Counted from the first letter of the stretch, positions 7,362 to 16,252 are shown. The stretch is 26,946 nt of DNA from JAGNLA01 sp964639885 (GCA_964639885.1 CAZXEH010000025.1:1-26946), one strand, 5' to 3'. Numbers and translations: made by a program. The notes: a model not told the origin generated them from the letters alone.

Positions 7362-8597
7362 TTACGGTTTCTTCTCTGTTTTGTCCAGCTGTCTCTTTGA
7401 ATCCTCGGCGGGATCGACCGGTTTGCCACCGGTTTCGTAGCGCTTGAGCAGGCCGTTGTCGGTTAAAACGTAGAAACAGTCTTTTGTGCCTGCCGGATGC
7501 GAGCTGACAGGCTCATCAAGCCAGTCGTGCCATATCCACCTTGCGTTCAGGGCATTGGCGATGCAGAAGAACCTGCCGGTCTCCTTGACGTCAGGAGCTG
7601 TAAACCAGACATACTTTGCCGAAACCAGAGGGGTTGAAGTCACGGCGTAGTTGACGCGGTGGAAGAAAACGTACTGTGAGATGTCAGCAGTCTGGAAACC
7701 CAGAACCTCTCCCTTTTCAGTGCCCAAAACCAACATGTTCACGTAAATTGCTGCGCCGGTTGTGAACGGAGCTTCTAGTTTCGGGTCAGAAATCCAGGCG
7801 CCTGTTTTTGAGTCCATGACACGATCATTTGTGTACATCTGGACTTTCTGGCCATCCTTGTCCGCAAGCTTGTAAAGCCTGCCGTCAACCACATAAATGT
7901 CAGTCCTGTCGCAGCTGACTGGAGCGATGATGTTTTTTTCAAATGTTTTTGTCCAGGCTGTCTCACCGGTTTTGGGAACCACGGCAATGAGCCTGTTGCC
8001 CGAGATCATGTACATGTAAAGCTGCATGGTCGGTGAAACTGTGAATTCAGCGTCGTAAGTCTTGTCAAAAATCTGTGTACCAACCGATTCCTCGTAGCAG
8101 ACAAGATGGCTTCCGGCGCAAACCCAGATTCGCCCCTCGCCGTTGAGCGGCCATCCGATCGGCATGCCTGGAAGATCGGCAGACCAAACGGTGTTTCCCG
8201 TGTTGATGTCAAGGCACTGGATTGATGGCTTCCCATCGCAGACATAAACAACGTTTTTGCCAATCACCGGCTGCATTTTTTCAACCGGTTTGAATTCCCT
8301 TGTCCAGATGGTTTCCGAAGTCTTGCCATCAAGACAGTAGACTTTGCCTGCATTGTCAGCGCAGACCACTGCGCCTCCGGCTGTGACTGGAGATGATTTT
8401 GAGTAGGCGTCAAGACGCTTTTCCCAGACAGCCTGTAACGGAGGTTCGGGTACATCGATCATCAGACTCGTGCCATAAAACGATCCAAGCGGAGATTTCC
8501 AGCTTGAGACCGATTCAGTGTCTATTTTGGGCTTCTCTCCTGAGCAACCCTGGAGAAGACTTGCCATGACGACAAGCAAAACAAGACTTTTTTTCAT
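7362..8597 (-). CDS. PQQ-repeat beta-propeller lipoprotein (BamB-like fold)
   Basis: 411 residues. The N-terminus MKKSLVLLVVMASLLQGC is a lipoprotein signal with Cys18 as the lipid-modified residue. The mature part has repeated blades with the PQQ-like motif (GKVYCLDGKTSETIWTREF, IQCLDINTGNTVWSADLPG, AVVPKTGETAWTKTFEK), about 7-8 in all. The fold is that of BamB and other outer-membrane or periplasmic scaffold propellers; no quinoprotein catalytic residues can be claimed. It is third in an operon: the preceding PLP enzyme ends 8 nt upstream, and AAGGTGG overlaps that stop. The last 25 residues are charged and probably disordered. Fold and lipidation are confident; BamB function is not shown, as no BAM-complex gene is nearby. 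Confidence 0.85.
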   Translation of the reverse strand: MKKSLVLLVVMASLLQGCSGEKPKIDTESVSSWKSPLGSFYGTSLMIDVPEPPLQAVWEKRLDAYSKSSPVTAGGAVVCADNAGKVYCLDGKTSETIWTREFKPVEKMQPVIGKNVVYVCDGKPSIQCLDINTGNTVWSADLPGMPIGWPLNGEGRIWVCAGSHLVCYEESVGTQIFDKTYDAEFTVSPTMQLYMYMISGNRLIAVVPKTGETAWTKTFEKNIIAPVSCDRTDIYVVDGRLYKLADKDGQKVQMYTNDRVMDSKTGAWISDPKLEAPFTTGAAIYVNMLVLGTEKGEVLGFQTADISQYVFFHRVNYAVTSTPLVSAKYVWFTAPDVKETGRFFCIANALNARWIWHDWLDEPVSSHPAGTKDCFYVLTDNGLLKRYETGGKPVDPAEDSKRQLDKTEKKP

Positions 8598-8605
8598 GAT
8601 CCACC

Positions 8606-9718
8606 TTATTTCGAATACATTATGTTTGTTAAAGATGTTGCAAAAAACTCGACGTCAGAGGGTGAGTTGAGGTAGCCGGCAGAAATTCTGCAGCATCCAT
8701 CGGGGAATGTCGAGAGTGTCTCGTGAATGCCCTGGTTCTGGCACATTCCGTTGCCAATCTGCACACTGAAGCGCTCCTCAAGCAGTCTGGCGATGACATT
8801 GGGGGGATAGTCCTTGCAGGTGAAGGAAATGGTCGCAACACCTTCTTCGGCATCTGGGGCAAGAATCTTCACACGCCTGTTCATTTCCAATGATCCGATC
8901 ATCAATTCCCTGAGTTGCTTGTCGTGGCGCCTGATGAATTCCATGTTTTCACTGCAAACGAATTTTACTGCTGCAAGAAGACCTGAAAAACCGAGGATGT
9001 TTGGTGTCTGGTCTTCGATCGATTCTGCCTGGGGCTTCATTGCCGTCTTGTACTTAGCCTGTGTTTTCTGTGCTTCATTGCTGACAAACGCAAGTGCCGT
9101 TCCGGTTGGTCCGTAGAGGAACTTGTGACCAGAGGCAACGGCGCATGAAATATCGAGTTTCTTCAGGTTTATCGGCATCCTTCCGGCTGTGTGGCTGATG
9201 TCGAGCAGCACCATGCAGTGGTTTTCGCGTGCCATTTTTGAGATTTCCTCGATTGGGAGAAGAGTGCCGGTGATGTTGTTCGAATGTGAGATGGCAATCA
9301 TTCTTGCTCCCTGGACAGCTTTTTTGAGGTTGCCCATGGCGATGCCAGTGAATTTGTCGTATGGAATCCTGGTGACTGTCACCCCGCGCCTCTCAAGATG
9401 CTTTGAGGCAAGCAGGATCGGCTGGGGGTCGGTTTCGCTGATTATCAACCTGTCGCCAGATTCCAGAAATGAAGACATAAGGTTCAGGATGGCCTTTGAG
9501 GCGCTTGTGGCAACCAGCATTTCATCGGCGGAAACACCGAAGAGTTCTGCGGAAGCCTGCTTGAGGTTTGGGACAGTCTTTGAAACCATCCGCTGCATCT
9601 GGGTCAGATAACCGTCAGACGGAATGATGTCGTTCATGGAAGCAGTTTCGCTTATTGCTGACAGAACTTCCTTCGGCTTCGGATAAGTGCTGTTGGCGTT
9701 GTCCAGAAAGATGGCCAT
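8606..9718 (-). CDS. Class V aminotransferase / cysteine desulfurase-like PLP enzyme
   Basis: 370 residues. The N-terminus MAIFLDNANSTYPKP matches the (Y/F)LDNAATS-(Y/F)-PKP opening of class V enzymes. The PLP lysine is in ASGHKFLYGPTG (Lys199), preceded by VLLDISHTAGRMP, where Asp and His contact the cofactor. Near the C-terminus NGMCQNQGIHETL (Cys326) sits where SufS/CsdA-type desulfurases carry the H-C-A-P-L catalytic loop, and FPDGCCRISAGYLNSPSDVE matches the family's R-x-S-x-x-x-Y-N-T/S end. The family releases sulfur from cysteine or acts on related amino acids; the changed Cys loop (no His before Cys) leaves the substrate open. Its ATG overlaps the stop of the upstream membrane-protein gene by one base (TGATG), implying translational coupling. 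No IscU/SufU partner is present. Confidence 0.85.
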   Translation of the reverse strand: MAIFLDNANSTYPKPKEVLSAISETASMNDIIPSDGYLTQMQRMVSKTVPNLKQASAELFGVSADEMLVATSASKAILNLMSSFLESGDRLIISETDPQPILLASKHLERRGVTVTRIPYDKFTGIAMGNLKKAVQGARMIAISHSNNITGTLLPIEEISKMARENHCMVLLDISHTAGRMPINLKKLDISCAVASGHKFLYGPTGTALAFVSNEAQKTQAKYKTAMKPQAESIEDQTPNILGFSGLLAAVKFVCSENMEFIRRHDKQLRELMIGSLEMNRRVKILAPDAEEGVATISFTCKDYPPNVIARLLEERFSVQIGNGMCQNQGIHETLSTFPDGCCRISAGYLNSPSDVEFFATSLTNIMYSK

Positions 9719-10269
9719 CAGAGAACCGCCCCGACCACAGCGACTATGGCGATATAGAGAAAGGCAACCCAGGAAATGAGCGTGAATGGCGATCTTGCTT
9801 GAACAATCCTGAGTTTTGTCTTTGGAAACATTTTCTGGAGGGTGGTCTCAAGCCTGTCGGCTTCGGGGAAAGCCCTTGTATCGATTGAAACGTTTGCCTT
9901 GCCCTTTATCCTGTAGACTTTCCACGACTGCTTGCCGTTTGTGTACATGACGACCCAGGCTTCTTTTATGTCTTCAGTTGTGACAACCGAATTTCCAACG
10001 GAAACACTTCCCGTATCGGGGTCGGTTATGGCTGGAGGCAGTGTCTCGTCCTTGAAGTTGGGCATCAGGTAGAATGCAACCGGAATGAGGACTCCAGCGG
10101 TGATGATGGCTGTTACGACCATGCTGAACAGCCCCAGCTTTTCAAGAAGGCTCGCCGTGGCAAATACAGCAAGAACAAGCGCCAGTCCGTAAACCACCAT
10201 CTCGATGGTAACCGACAGGTTCTTGATGTGTTCAAATTCTTTTTTCACAAGTTTAATCTTATGAAACAT
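9718..10269 (-). CDS. Small membrane protein of unknown function, three TM segments
   Basis: 183 residues. Two adjacent hydrophobic helices (about 24-44 and 48-68) are followed by a soluble stretch of about 90 residues and a final C-terminal helix (about 163-183). The soluble part includes EAWVVMYTNGKQSWKVYRI and a segment (RAFPEADRLETTLQKMFPKT) that looks like a small alpha/beta fold. I do not recognise a family. It is first in an operon with the PLP enzyme (1-base overlap) and the lipoprotein propeller, and is divergent from smc with 55 bp between starts. The start at 10269 has AGGG 4 nt upstream, a short spacing. The order membrane protein, PLP enzyme, lipoprotein hints at an envelope process that uses a cytoplasmic PLP product, but that is inference. 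Confidence 0.7.
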   Translation of the reverse strand: MFHKIKLVKKEFEHIKNLSVTIEMVVYGLALVLAVFATASLLEKLGLFSMVVTAIITAGVLIPVAFYLMPNFKDETLPPAITDPDTGSVSVGNSVVTTEDIKEAWVVMYTNGKQSWKVYRIKGKANVSIDTRAFPEADRLETTLQKMFPKTKLRIVQARSPFTLISWVAFLYIAIVAVVGAVL

Positions 10270-10287
10270 TCACCCTGTTGGCAAGCG

Positions 10288-10315
10288 TTGAATTTGGAGC
10301 AAAAATGGCTATAAA
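10288..10315 (+). promoter_or_regulatory. Promoter of smc, close enough for a leaderless transcript
   Basis: TTGAAT (10288-10293), 16 bp, TATAAA (10310-10315), then 9 nt to ATG 10325. There is no good Shine-Dalgarno between them, so the message would begin within a few bases of the start codon. Confidence 0.5.
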
Positions 10316-10324
10316 GGTTACCCG

Positions 10325-13300
10325 ATGTCAATTGAAAGCATCAGGATCAGGGGTTTCAAAACCTTCTGCGATCCTGTCACCATATCATTTTCACACAGGC
10401 TCACCGGCGTTGTTGGGCCAAACGGTTCAGGCAAGAGCAACCTGGTGGATGCCATCAGGTGGGGCATTGGCGAGCATTTGCCCAGGAAACTGAGAATCAG
10501 CCAGCCACAGGACGTTATCTTTGCCGGCCTCGCCGACAGAAAGCCGCTCTCGCTTGCAGAGGTGTCGATCCTGCTTGACAACAGGGGTGGCAAGTATCCG
10601 GGCGAGTCAGAAAAAATCGAGATTCTCAGGCGCATCTACAGGGATGGTGAGTCGGAATACCTCATAAACGGCCAGAAAAGCCGCGTCCGTGACGTTGAAG
10701 ACTTGTTCAGGGGAACCGGTCTTGGCAGGCAAACCTATTCGGTTGTCGGTCAGGGCGAAGTGGATCAGGTTTTGTCAGCCACTCCTGCCGAACGGCTTCA
10801 AATCATGGAAGAGCTTGCCGGTGTCGATGTTTTACGGTCAACAAAACGAACGGTTGAGAGCAAGCTGGATAAATCCCGCCAGTCGATGAGGGAGATTGAC
10901 GCCCACATCAGCGAACAGGAGCATCAGTTTGAGCATCTTGCAATTCAGGCCGAAGTCCTTGAACGGTACAAACAGATCAGGGAGCGCAACGAGTGGGCAA
11001 AAAACCAGCTCCTGCTTGTTCAGCTTGGCAAGCACAACGCCGAACTCGAGATTTTGAGCTCCAGACAAAAGATGTCCCAGATAAAATTTACTGAAGCCCA
11101 ACAAGAACTCGAAAGGCTTGAAGGCGAGCCTGAGCCAACAACCGGACTGGCTGAACTCGAAAAAGATCAGGAAAAGGCAAAAACCGAACGTGAGGAAGCG
11201 CTTGTTGTCCAGAGCCGAACAGGCGCTGAGCTTGACCACATGAGAACACGCAAGGATCAGGCATCGGAGGAGCTTGGAAAACTCACACTGGAAACGGAAA
11301 CGCTCACACGCAGGATACCCAACTTCCAAAAAGATATTGACTCAAAGAAGGAACAACTGGCCGAGTTTGAGCAGGCCGTTGAGTCTGACAGATCAGAGCT
11401 TGAAAAAACTGAAAAATCCAGAGTTGATTCCGGTGACGATGCGCAGGCAAGGAGAAAACTCCAGTCTGAACTCGATTCAGCCAAGAGAAATGCCGACGAT
11501 GCCAGAACAAGGCTGACTGCCACGCAATCCCAGATAACCGTTTCGGTTGAACGTGACAGAAACGTCTCCTCGAGGTTGAGGGAGCTGGCTCAGCTTGAGT
11601 TTGAGCCTGTCGCCGACACCACATCCGAGGAAAACGAGCTTTCTGATTCAAACACAAAAATGGCTGAACTCGCCGACAACCTGAAAGAAATCCAGTCAAA
11701 ATTTGAAAAGATCGAATCCGAGCACGCAACCGCCAACGCAGAGTTGAGATCAACAAACTCGCAGCTCGATAAACAGAGGCAAATCCTTTCAGGCATAAAG
11801 TTCCAGCCGTCAAAATCAGGATTGGTGACCATCCCTGAGAGGCTCGACCTTTCGAGGTTTGAATCTGACGACAGAAAGCTGATTACATCAACGCTTGACT
11901 GGATTGTAACCGATGAATCACAGGTCGGGAAAGTGCTGGAGTCGATTCCAAAAGGCACTGACACAGCGGTTGCAACCGGCGATGTCACAGTCGAGGTTTT
12001 TGAAAACGTTGCCCAGGCTCTCGGTGGTTCAGCAAGGATCTGCATTACCCGTGACGGCTACGTTTCAATTGCGGGCGTCATCTTCCCGTCCCGTGAAAAA
12101 GTGACCGAAGCCTCGGTGAAAGCAGTGATTTCAAAGCTCGAATCAGACGCATCCGGGCTTGACGTCAAATCGAAAGCTCTGGTAAAAGAGCTTGAACAAC
12201 ACAGGCAAGACCGAGACCAGACCTCATCGGATATCGATGGGTTGAGGCAAAAGATTCTGGATGTTTCAAACAGGATAGCTTCAATGAAGGCCAAGTCGGA
12301 ATCTGCCAGAAAACAGGCTGAACAGAGACAGGCCGATGCTGCAAAACTTGAAGAAACAGCAAAGGCTTTGACAGCCGAGATAGCACGACTGGAATCCGAC
12401 CGCGAAAGAAACTCGGCAGAGCTTCAAAAAACACTTGAGGCTGTCAGGGTCAAGGGTGCCGAACTTGCCGAATTTGACTCACTGCGCCTGAAACGGCAGG
12501 AAGAAAACGTCCATGTAGAGCGGGCGATTTCCGAGGCCAAACAAAAATTGCTTGAGAGGCAAAAAGAGCTTGAGGACTGGAACAGATCGGTTTCTGACCT
12601 TGAAAAGGAAGCACAAGTCAGCATTCATAGGCTTGACGAGTGCAAAGAGTTGTTGAAATCCCTTGAAACCGAGCTGAGAAACCTCGAGCAATCGATCATC
12701 GATTCAGAACGCACGCTCAATACTGCAAAAATGACCGTCATCCGAACCGAGAGGCTGGAAAAGGAAATCGCAGCCAAAAAGGAAGAGGTGCTCGCCTCTA
12801 GCGAAAAGCGCAACAACCTTGCCAAAGCCGTCAGGGGCAAACTCACAAGACTGAGCCAGGAGCTGCACCAGATCGAGCTTGATGCCGTCGAAATCAAAGT
12901 GAAACGTGAAAACACCATCACCCAGATCACTGAAGCTGGTGGAACGCTGGACATGCCGATTGAATCAACCGACATTGAAGAGCTGAAGGCTGAGGTTTCC
13001 AATACGACAAGGCAGCTTGCCGAATACGGCGCCGTGAACATGAGCGCAAGGGACGATGCAAAATCGGCTGAGGAACGACTGAATTTCATGAAGGGCCAGC
13101 TTGAAGACCTTGCCCAGTCTGAGGCAAACTTGAAATCTTCGCTTGCTGAAGTTGAAACGAGAATCAGAAACTCATTCGAGGAGCTTTACAGGTCGGTTGA
13201 ACAGCATTTCAGAAGGCTTGCCGATATTCTTTTCCCAGGCGCAATCGGAAACCTCAAGCGAATGTTTGCAGATTCAGGGGAAACCGAAGGTGTTGAGGTC

Positions 13301-13627
13301 GAATTCATGCTGCCTGGTCGCAGGCTCAAGGGACTCCACTCGCTCTCAGGCGGCGAAAAAACGCTTGGCGCTCTGGCTCTGCTGTTTGCCTTCTTCAAAA
13401 CCAGAAGCTCGCCGTTTTGTATTCTGGACGAGGTCGACGCCGCCCTTGACGACAACAACATCGACCGTTTCACGCGCCTGCTCGATTCCGAAGCCCACGA
13501 GACCCAGTTTGTAATCATCACCCACAACAAGGAAACGATGAGGAATTGCGACGCCCTTTACGGCATCACCCTCGATTCCTCCGGTACTTCAAAAGTGGTT
13601 TCGGTCAAGCTTGACGCGCCTGCCTGA
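10325..13627 (+). CDS. smc: Chromosome segregation SMC ATPase
   Basis: 1100 residues. SMC dimers bind ATP at paired heads and extrude or hold DNA loops. The N-terminal head has the Walker A motif GPNGSGKSN (about 30-38) and the Q-loop region QGEVDQVL. Two long Glu/Lys/Gln-rich coiled coils (about 165-485 and 600-940) flank a hinge at about 490-600. The C-terminal head has the ABC signature SLSGGEKTLGALALL (about 1005), Walker B FCILDEVDAALDD (about 1030) and the H-loop FVIITHNKETM. Total length is shorter than the usual 1150-1200, and the hinge is small and diverged: the usual glycine-rich dimer motifs are weak, though ITRDGYVSIAGVIF corresponds to the usual T-x-x-G-x-x-x-x-x-G end. ATG 10325 fits the promoter just upstream. 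Fumarase genes follow after 18 bp, probably in the same transcript. Confidence 0.95.
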   Translation: MSIESIRIRGFKTFCDPVTISFSHRLTGVVGPNGSGKSNLVDAIRWGIGEHLPRKLRISQPQDVIFAGLADRKPLSLAEVSILLDNRGGKYPGESEKIEILRRIYRDGESEYLINGQKSRVRDVEDLFRGTGLGRQTYSVVGQGEVDQVLSATPAERLQIMEELAGVDVLRSTKRTVESKLDKSRQSMREIDAHISEQEHQFEHLAIQAEVLERYKQIRERNEWAKNQLLLVQLGKHNAELEILSSRQKMSQIKFTEAQQELERLEGEPEPTTGLAELEKDQEKAKTEREEALVVQSRTGAELDHMRTRKDQASEELGKLTLETETLTRRIPNFQKDIDSKKEQLAEFEQAVESDRSELEKTEKSRVDSGDDAQARRKLQSELDSAKRNADDARTRLTATQSQITVSVERDRNVSSRLRELAQLEFEPVADTTSEENELSDSNTKMAELADNLKEIQSKFEKIESEHATANAELRSTNSQLDKQRQILSGIKFQPSKSGLVTIPERLDLSRFESDDRKLITSTLDWIVTDESQVGKVLESIPKGTDTAVATGDVTVEVFENVAQALGGSARICITRDGYVSIAGVIFPSREKVTEASVKAVISKLESDASGLDVKSKALVKELEQHRQDRDQTSSDIDGLRQKILDVSNRIASMKAKSESARKQAEQRQADAAKLEETAKALTAEIARLESDRERNSAELQKTLEAVRVKGAELAEFDSLRLKRQEENVHVERAISEAKQKLLERQKELEDWNRSVSDLEKEAQVSIHRLDECKELLKSLETELRNLEQSIIDSERTLNTAKMTVIRTERLEKEIAAKKEEVLASSEKRNNLAKAVRGKLTRLSQELHQIELDAVEIKVKRENTITQITEAGGTLDMPIESTDIEELKAEVSNTTRQLAEYGAVNMSARDDAKSAEERLNFMKGQLEDLAQSEANLKSSLAEVETRIRNSFEELYRSVEQHFRRLADILFPGAIGNLKRMFADSGETEGVEVEFMLPGRRLKGLHSLSGGEKTLGALALLFAFFKTRSSPFCILDEVDAALDDNNIDRFTRLLDSEAHETQFVIITHNKETMRNCDALYGITLDSSGTSKVVSVKLDAPA

Positions 13628-13645
13628 GAGCATATCATTTGAGCT

Positions 13646-14470
13646 GTGAGAGAGATTGAAAGAGCCAAACTCGTTGACCTTGTGGCAAACCTTTGCATCA
13701 GGGCCAACACCCATCTGCCTGAGGACATCGAGGGCAAACTCAAAGAATCTGCATCATCGGAAACCTCAGAACTTGGCAGGATTCTCCTTGGCCAACTCCT
13801 CGAAAACTCAAAACTTGCCAGGGAAACAGGACTGCCAATCTGCCAGGATACTGGGATAGCCGTTGTTTTTGTCGAGGCTGGAAACGACGTTCATTTTGGC
13901 TTTGACCTGACTGAGGCTATAAACGAAGGTGTGGCCAAGGGTTACAAGGATGGCTACCTTAGAAAGTCAATGCTTGTCAATCCACTTAACAGAAAAAACA
14001 CAGGCAACAACACGCCTGCAGTCATCCACTTTGAACCGGTTGCCGGAGAGACCTTGAAAATCACCGTTTTGCCAAAGGGTGGCGGTTCGGAAAACGCAAG
14101 CAGGATAGCAATGCTCACCCCTGCACAGGGAAAGTTTGGCGTCATAGAATTTGTAACCGACACTGTCAGGCACAATGGCGCAAAATCTTGCCCCCCTCTG
14201 GTCATCGGCGTTGGCCTTGGCGGGTCTTTCGAGAAGTGTGCGTTCCTCGCCAAGAAAGCCCTGATCTCCGAGACACCGCCGGAATTTGCGGAACTTGCCA
14301 AAGAAACTCTGGATTCATGCAACAAAACTGGCGTTGGTGTCAACGGCTTGGGTGGATCGACCACGGTTTTGGATGTCAAGATTTTATCAACCGGTTGCCA
14401 TATCGCAATGATGCCTGTTGCAGTCAACATCTGTTGCCATGCCTGCCGGCACGCGGAAGGTGAATTGTGA
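13646..14470 (+). CDS. Class I fumarate hydratase (or tartrate dehydratase), alpha subunit
   Basis: 274 residues with a GTG start. This is the Fe-S half of the two-subunit class I hydro-lyases that interconvert fumarate and malate in the TCA cycle. Cys66 in ICQDTG, Cys182 in KSCPPLVIGVGLGG and a Cys near 264 in VNICCHACRHAEGEL are the likely [4Fe-4S] ligands by family pattern. Also typical are NPLNRKNTGNNTPA and GVGVNGLGGSTTVLDVK. Length matches alpha subunits of split enzymes (about 280). The beta gene overlaps the stop by 4 bases (GTGA), so both are made together. Sequence alone cannot separate fumarase from L-tartrate dehydratase; fumarase is the commoner function. The 4Fe-4S enzyme is oxygen-labile, which fits an anaerobe or microaerophile. 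No clear ribosome site precedes the GTG. Confidence 0.9.
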   Translation: MREIERAKLVDLVANLCIRANTHLPEDIEGKLKESASSETSELGRILLGQLLENSKLARETGLPICQDTGIAVVFVEAGNDVHFGFDLTEAINEGVAKGYKDGYLRKSMLVNPLNRKNTGNNTPAVIHFEPVAGETLKITVLPKGGGSENASRIAMLTPAQGKFGVIEFVTDTVRHNGAKSCPPLVIGVGLGGSFEKCAFLAKKALISETPPEFAELAKETLDSCNKTGVGVNGLGGSTTVLDVKILSTGCHIAMMPVAVNICCHACRHAEGEL

Positions 14471-14955
14471 AGATTTCCGAACCCTTTGACAAAGCGAAGT
14501 TTGCAGGACTAAAACCCGGCGACCAGGTTGAGCTGACCGGCACAATCTACACAGCCAGAGACGCAGCCCACAAGAAGATTTTGGAATTGTCAGACGCAGG
14601 AAAGCCGCTCCCGTTCGACCTCAGAGGCGCAATCATCTACTATGCTGGCCCCTCTCCCGCACCTCCCGGTCGGCTGATAGGGTCGATTGGCCCTACGACC
14701 TCAGCTAGGATGGACGTTTTTGTGCCCAGGATGCTTGAGCTTGGGGTGGTTGCCACAATCGGCAAAGGCCCACGGTCGCCCGAAGTGGTCGAAGCCAACA
14801 GAAAGCACGGCGCAGTCTATCTCATAGCCCTTGGTGGAGCCGGCGCTCTGCTTGCAACGAAGGTCAAGGCCTGCGAACTGATAGCGTTCCCGGAGCTTGG
14901 CCCCGAGGCGGTTTACAAACTGTTTGTGGAAGGTTTCCCGATGATTGTAGGGTAA
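14467..14955 (+). CDS. Class I fumarate hydratase, beta subunit
   Basis: 162 residues, GTG start overlapping the alpha stop. Family motifs are GDQVELTGTIYTARDAAHKK, YYAGPSPAPPG, IGSIGPTTSARMD (Arg and Asp in the substrate-binding loop), IGKGPRS, and AFPELGPEAVYKLFVEGFP. This is the C-terminal swivelling domain that closes over the Fe-S site of the alpha subunit. It ends about 15-20 residues earlier than many beta subunits, just after FPMIVG, without the usual short polar tail; the core looks complete. The start is set by coupling to the alpha gene. Confidence 0.9.
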   Translation: MKISEPFDKAKFAGLKPGDQVELTGTIYTARDAAHKKILELSDAGKPLPFDLRGAIIYYAGPSPAPPGRLIGSIGPTTSARMDVFVPRMLELGVVATIGKGPRSPEVVEANRKHGAVYLIALGGAGALLATKVKACELIAFPELGPEAVYKLFVEGFPMIVG

Positions 14956-14962
14956 AGCAGTG

Positions 14963-14990
14963 TTGCAATTTGCAATAAAACTCCTATAAA
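14963..14990 (+). promoter_or_regulatory. Promoter of propeller paralog 1, leaderless type
   Basis: TTGCAA (14963-14968), 16 bp, TATAAA (14985-14990), then only 6 nt to ATG 14997. TTGCAA occurs twice here, one base apart (14963 and 14970). No Shine-Dalgarno is present. Confidence 0.5.
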
Positions 14991-14996
14991 CAACTC

Positions 14997-16133
14997 ATGA
15001 GGGTTAACACAAAATCCGGTTGGTTCAAGCTGTCCATTGTGCTGGTTTCTATTGTATTTGTCTATGTTTCGTGCAATTTCAGACCAATTTTCCTGAAACC
15101 CAAGTTTTCAGTCTGGCAACCAAAACAGCTCGATTATGCCGGTGAACTTGTTAAAAAATGGTCTTTCGATTTTACGTCAAAAACAGAAGTTTTGGGATAT
15201 GTCAGGAAAGACAATTGGATGATTGCAGCTGGAAATTCAGTATTTAAAATAAACGAGAACGGCTTGGAGAAGGATTTTACAGGCAGATTTTACGGTGTTG
15301 ATGACTCGGATTCATCGGCAAGAATCGAGTATCACCATGGTACGATGGGTTATTTCGATAATTCATTAAACTTGATTCCATACTGGTTTCGGTTTGGGGC
15401 TTCAGAAATGTTGGTAGCCAAAGATGGTTATATCGTAATGCTCAGAGGCGACAGCAATGTTTTGAAAATTGACATCAACAGTGGAGCACTGCTTTGGCAA
15501 TATAGTTTTCCAGAAAAAGACGGCTTTCTTGAACCAACATTTTGTGTTGCAGGAAACAAAGTAGCCCTGAATGCGTGTTTTAAAAATGTGGGTAACACTT
15601 CAAATGAAACAGATGTTGAAAAAGTGGTTCTTTTGGACATAGATACCGGTATGAGCAAGATGATTGACATTCCTGGAAATTGTGTTTGCACTCAATTTGA
15701 CAACAAACTCTATCTAATAATGGAAAATAATCGTATATCGAGATTTGATACTGAAAAAATGGAGCTTGTCGGTGAAACACTTGTTATTGATAAAGATTTC
15801 AAAGATGGTCACTACATAAGACCCCCGTTTCTTCATTGGTTTAAAGCATCAAACCAGCTACAAGAGGCAGATGCATTGATTAACCCAATGACAATGAAAT
15901 TGGCGTACAAAGGTGCAAAGATAAAAACTTCCAGTCAATATCTGTATAGCAATTATCTCGTTTGTTATGCCGTATATAACGATCATATCTCAGGCATTGA
16001 CACTGACACTTTTGAGGAAACCTGGAGAATTCCAACCAAGGATTTTGCTGAAGGGTTCAAGGTCGTTCTTGGAGATGACCGTGGAATTCTGATCCATGAT
16101 GGTGACAAGCTCATTTGTTTCAATCGACCTTAA
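14997..16133 (+). CDS. Membrane-anchored beta-propeller protein, paralog 1
   Basis: 378 residues. One N-terminal hydrophobic segment (about 11-27) acts as a signal anchor or uncleaved signal peptide, followed by a secreted beta-rich domain. PQQ-like blade motifs are seen (VLKIDINSGALLWQYSFPEK, GIDTDTFEETWRIPTKDF), along with a WQPKQLDYAGELVKKW segment shared with the next gene. It is a paralog of the gene at 16260: both share the opening F-x-V-W-x-P-K, the D-I-(D/N)-T-G motifs and an almost identical C-terminus (GDDRGILIxDGDKLICFNRP). The role is unknown; propellers of this type usually bind proteins or ligands in the periplasm or at the surface. The gene lacks a Shine-Dalgarno and has a promoter ending 6 nt before the ATG. 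Confidence 0.75.
   Translation: MRVNTKSGWFKLSIVLVSIVFVYVSCNFRPIFLKPKFSVWQPKQLDYAGELVKKWSFDFTSKTEVLGYVRKDNWMIAAGNSVFKINENGLEKDFTGRFYGVDDSDSSARIEYHHGTMGYFDNSLNLIPYWFRFGASEMLVAKDGYIVMLRGDSNVLKIDINSGALLWQYSFPEKDGFLEPTFCVAGNKVALNACFKNVGNTSNETDVEKVVLLDIDTGMSKMIDIPGNCVCTQFDNKLYLIMENNRISRFDTEKMELVGETLVIDKDFKDGHYIRPPFLHWFKASNQLQEADALINPMTMKLAYKGAKIKTSSQYLYSNYLVCYAVYNDHISGIDTDTFEETWRIPTKDFAEGFKVVLGDDRGILIHDGDKLICFNRP
16071..16133 (+). repeat. 63-bp segment shared with the end of the next paralog (copy 1)
   Basis: The last 63 bases of this gene match the last 63 bases of the downstream paralog (17334-17396) at 61 positions, including 36 identical bases at the 3' end. The coding sequence just upstream is clearly diverged. 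Confidence 0.85.
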
Positions 16134-16223
16134 CTGTGAAATAGGTTTTGATAATCGATGAGCTTGATGCAGGCGTGATTTGTAACCATTAGCCCATGAT
16201 TCCGGTGATCGTGTGGTAGTTCA

Positions 16224-16252
16224 TTGCAAAACTTGGTTAATTACTGTACATA
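16224..16252 (+). promoter_or_regulatory. Promoter of propeller paralog 2, leaderless type
   Basis: TTGCAA (16224-16229), 17 bp, TACATA (16247-16252), then 7 nt to ATG 16260. The same TTGCAA -35 box as paralog 1, and no Shine-Dalgarno. Confidence 0.42.

Noticed and set aside
7362..8597. Naming the lipoprotein BamB or a quinoprotein dehydrogenase
   Set aside because: The propeller fold and lipobox alone do not establish either role; no BAM partners or quinone-site residues are visible.
10838..13089. Long minus-strand frames opposite smc
   Set aside because: Ser/Leu/Phe-rich mirror translations of the Glu/Lys coiled coil; no start signals.
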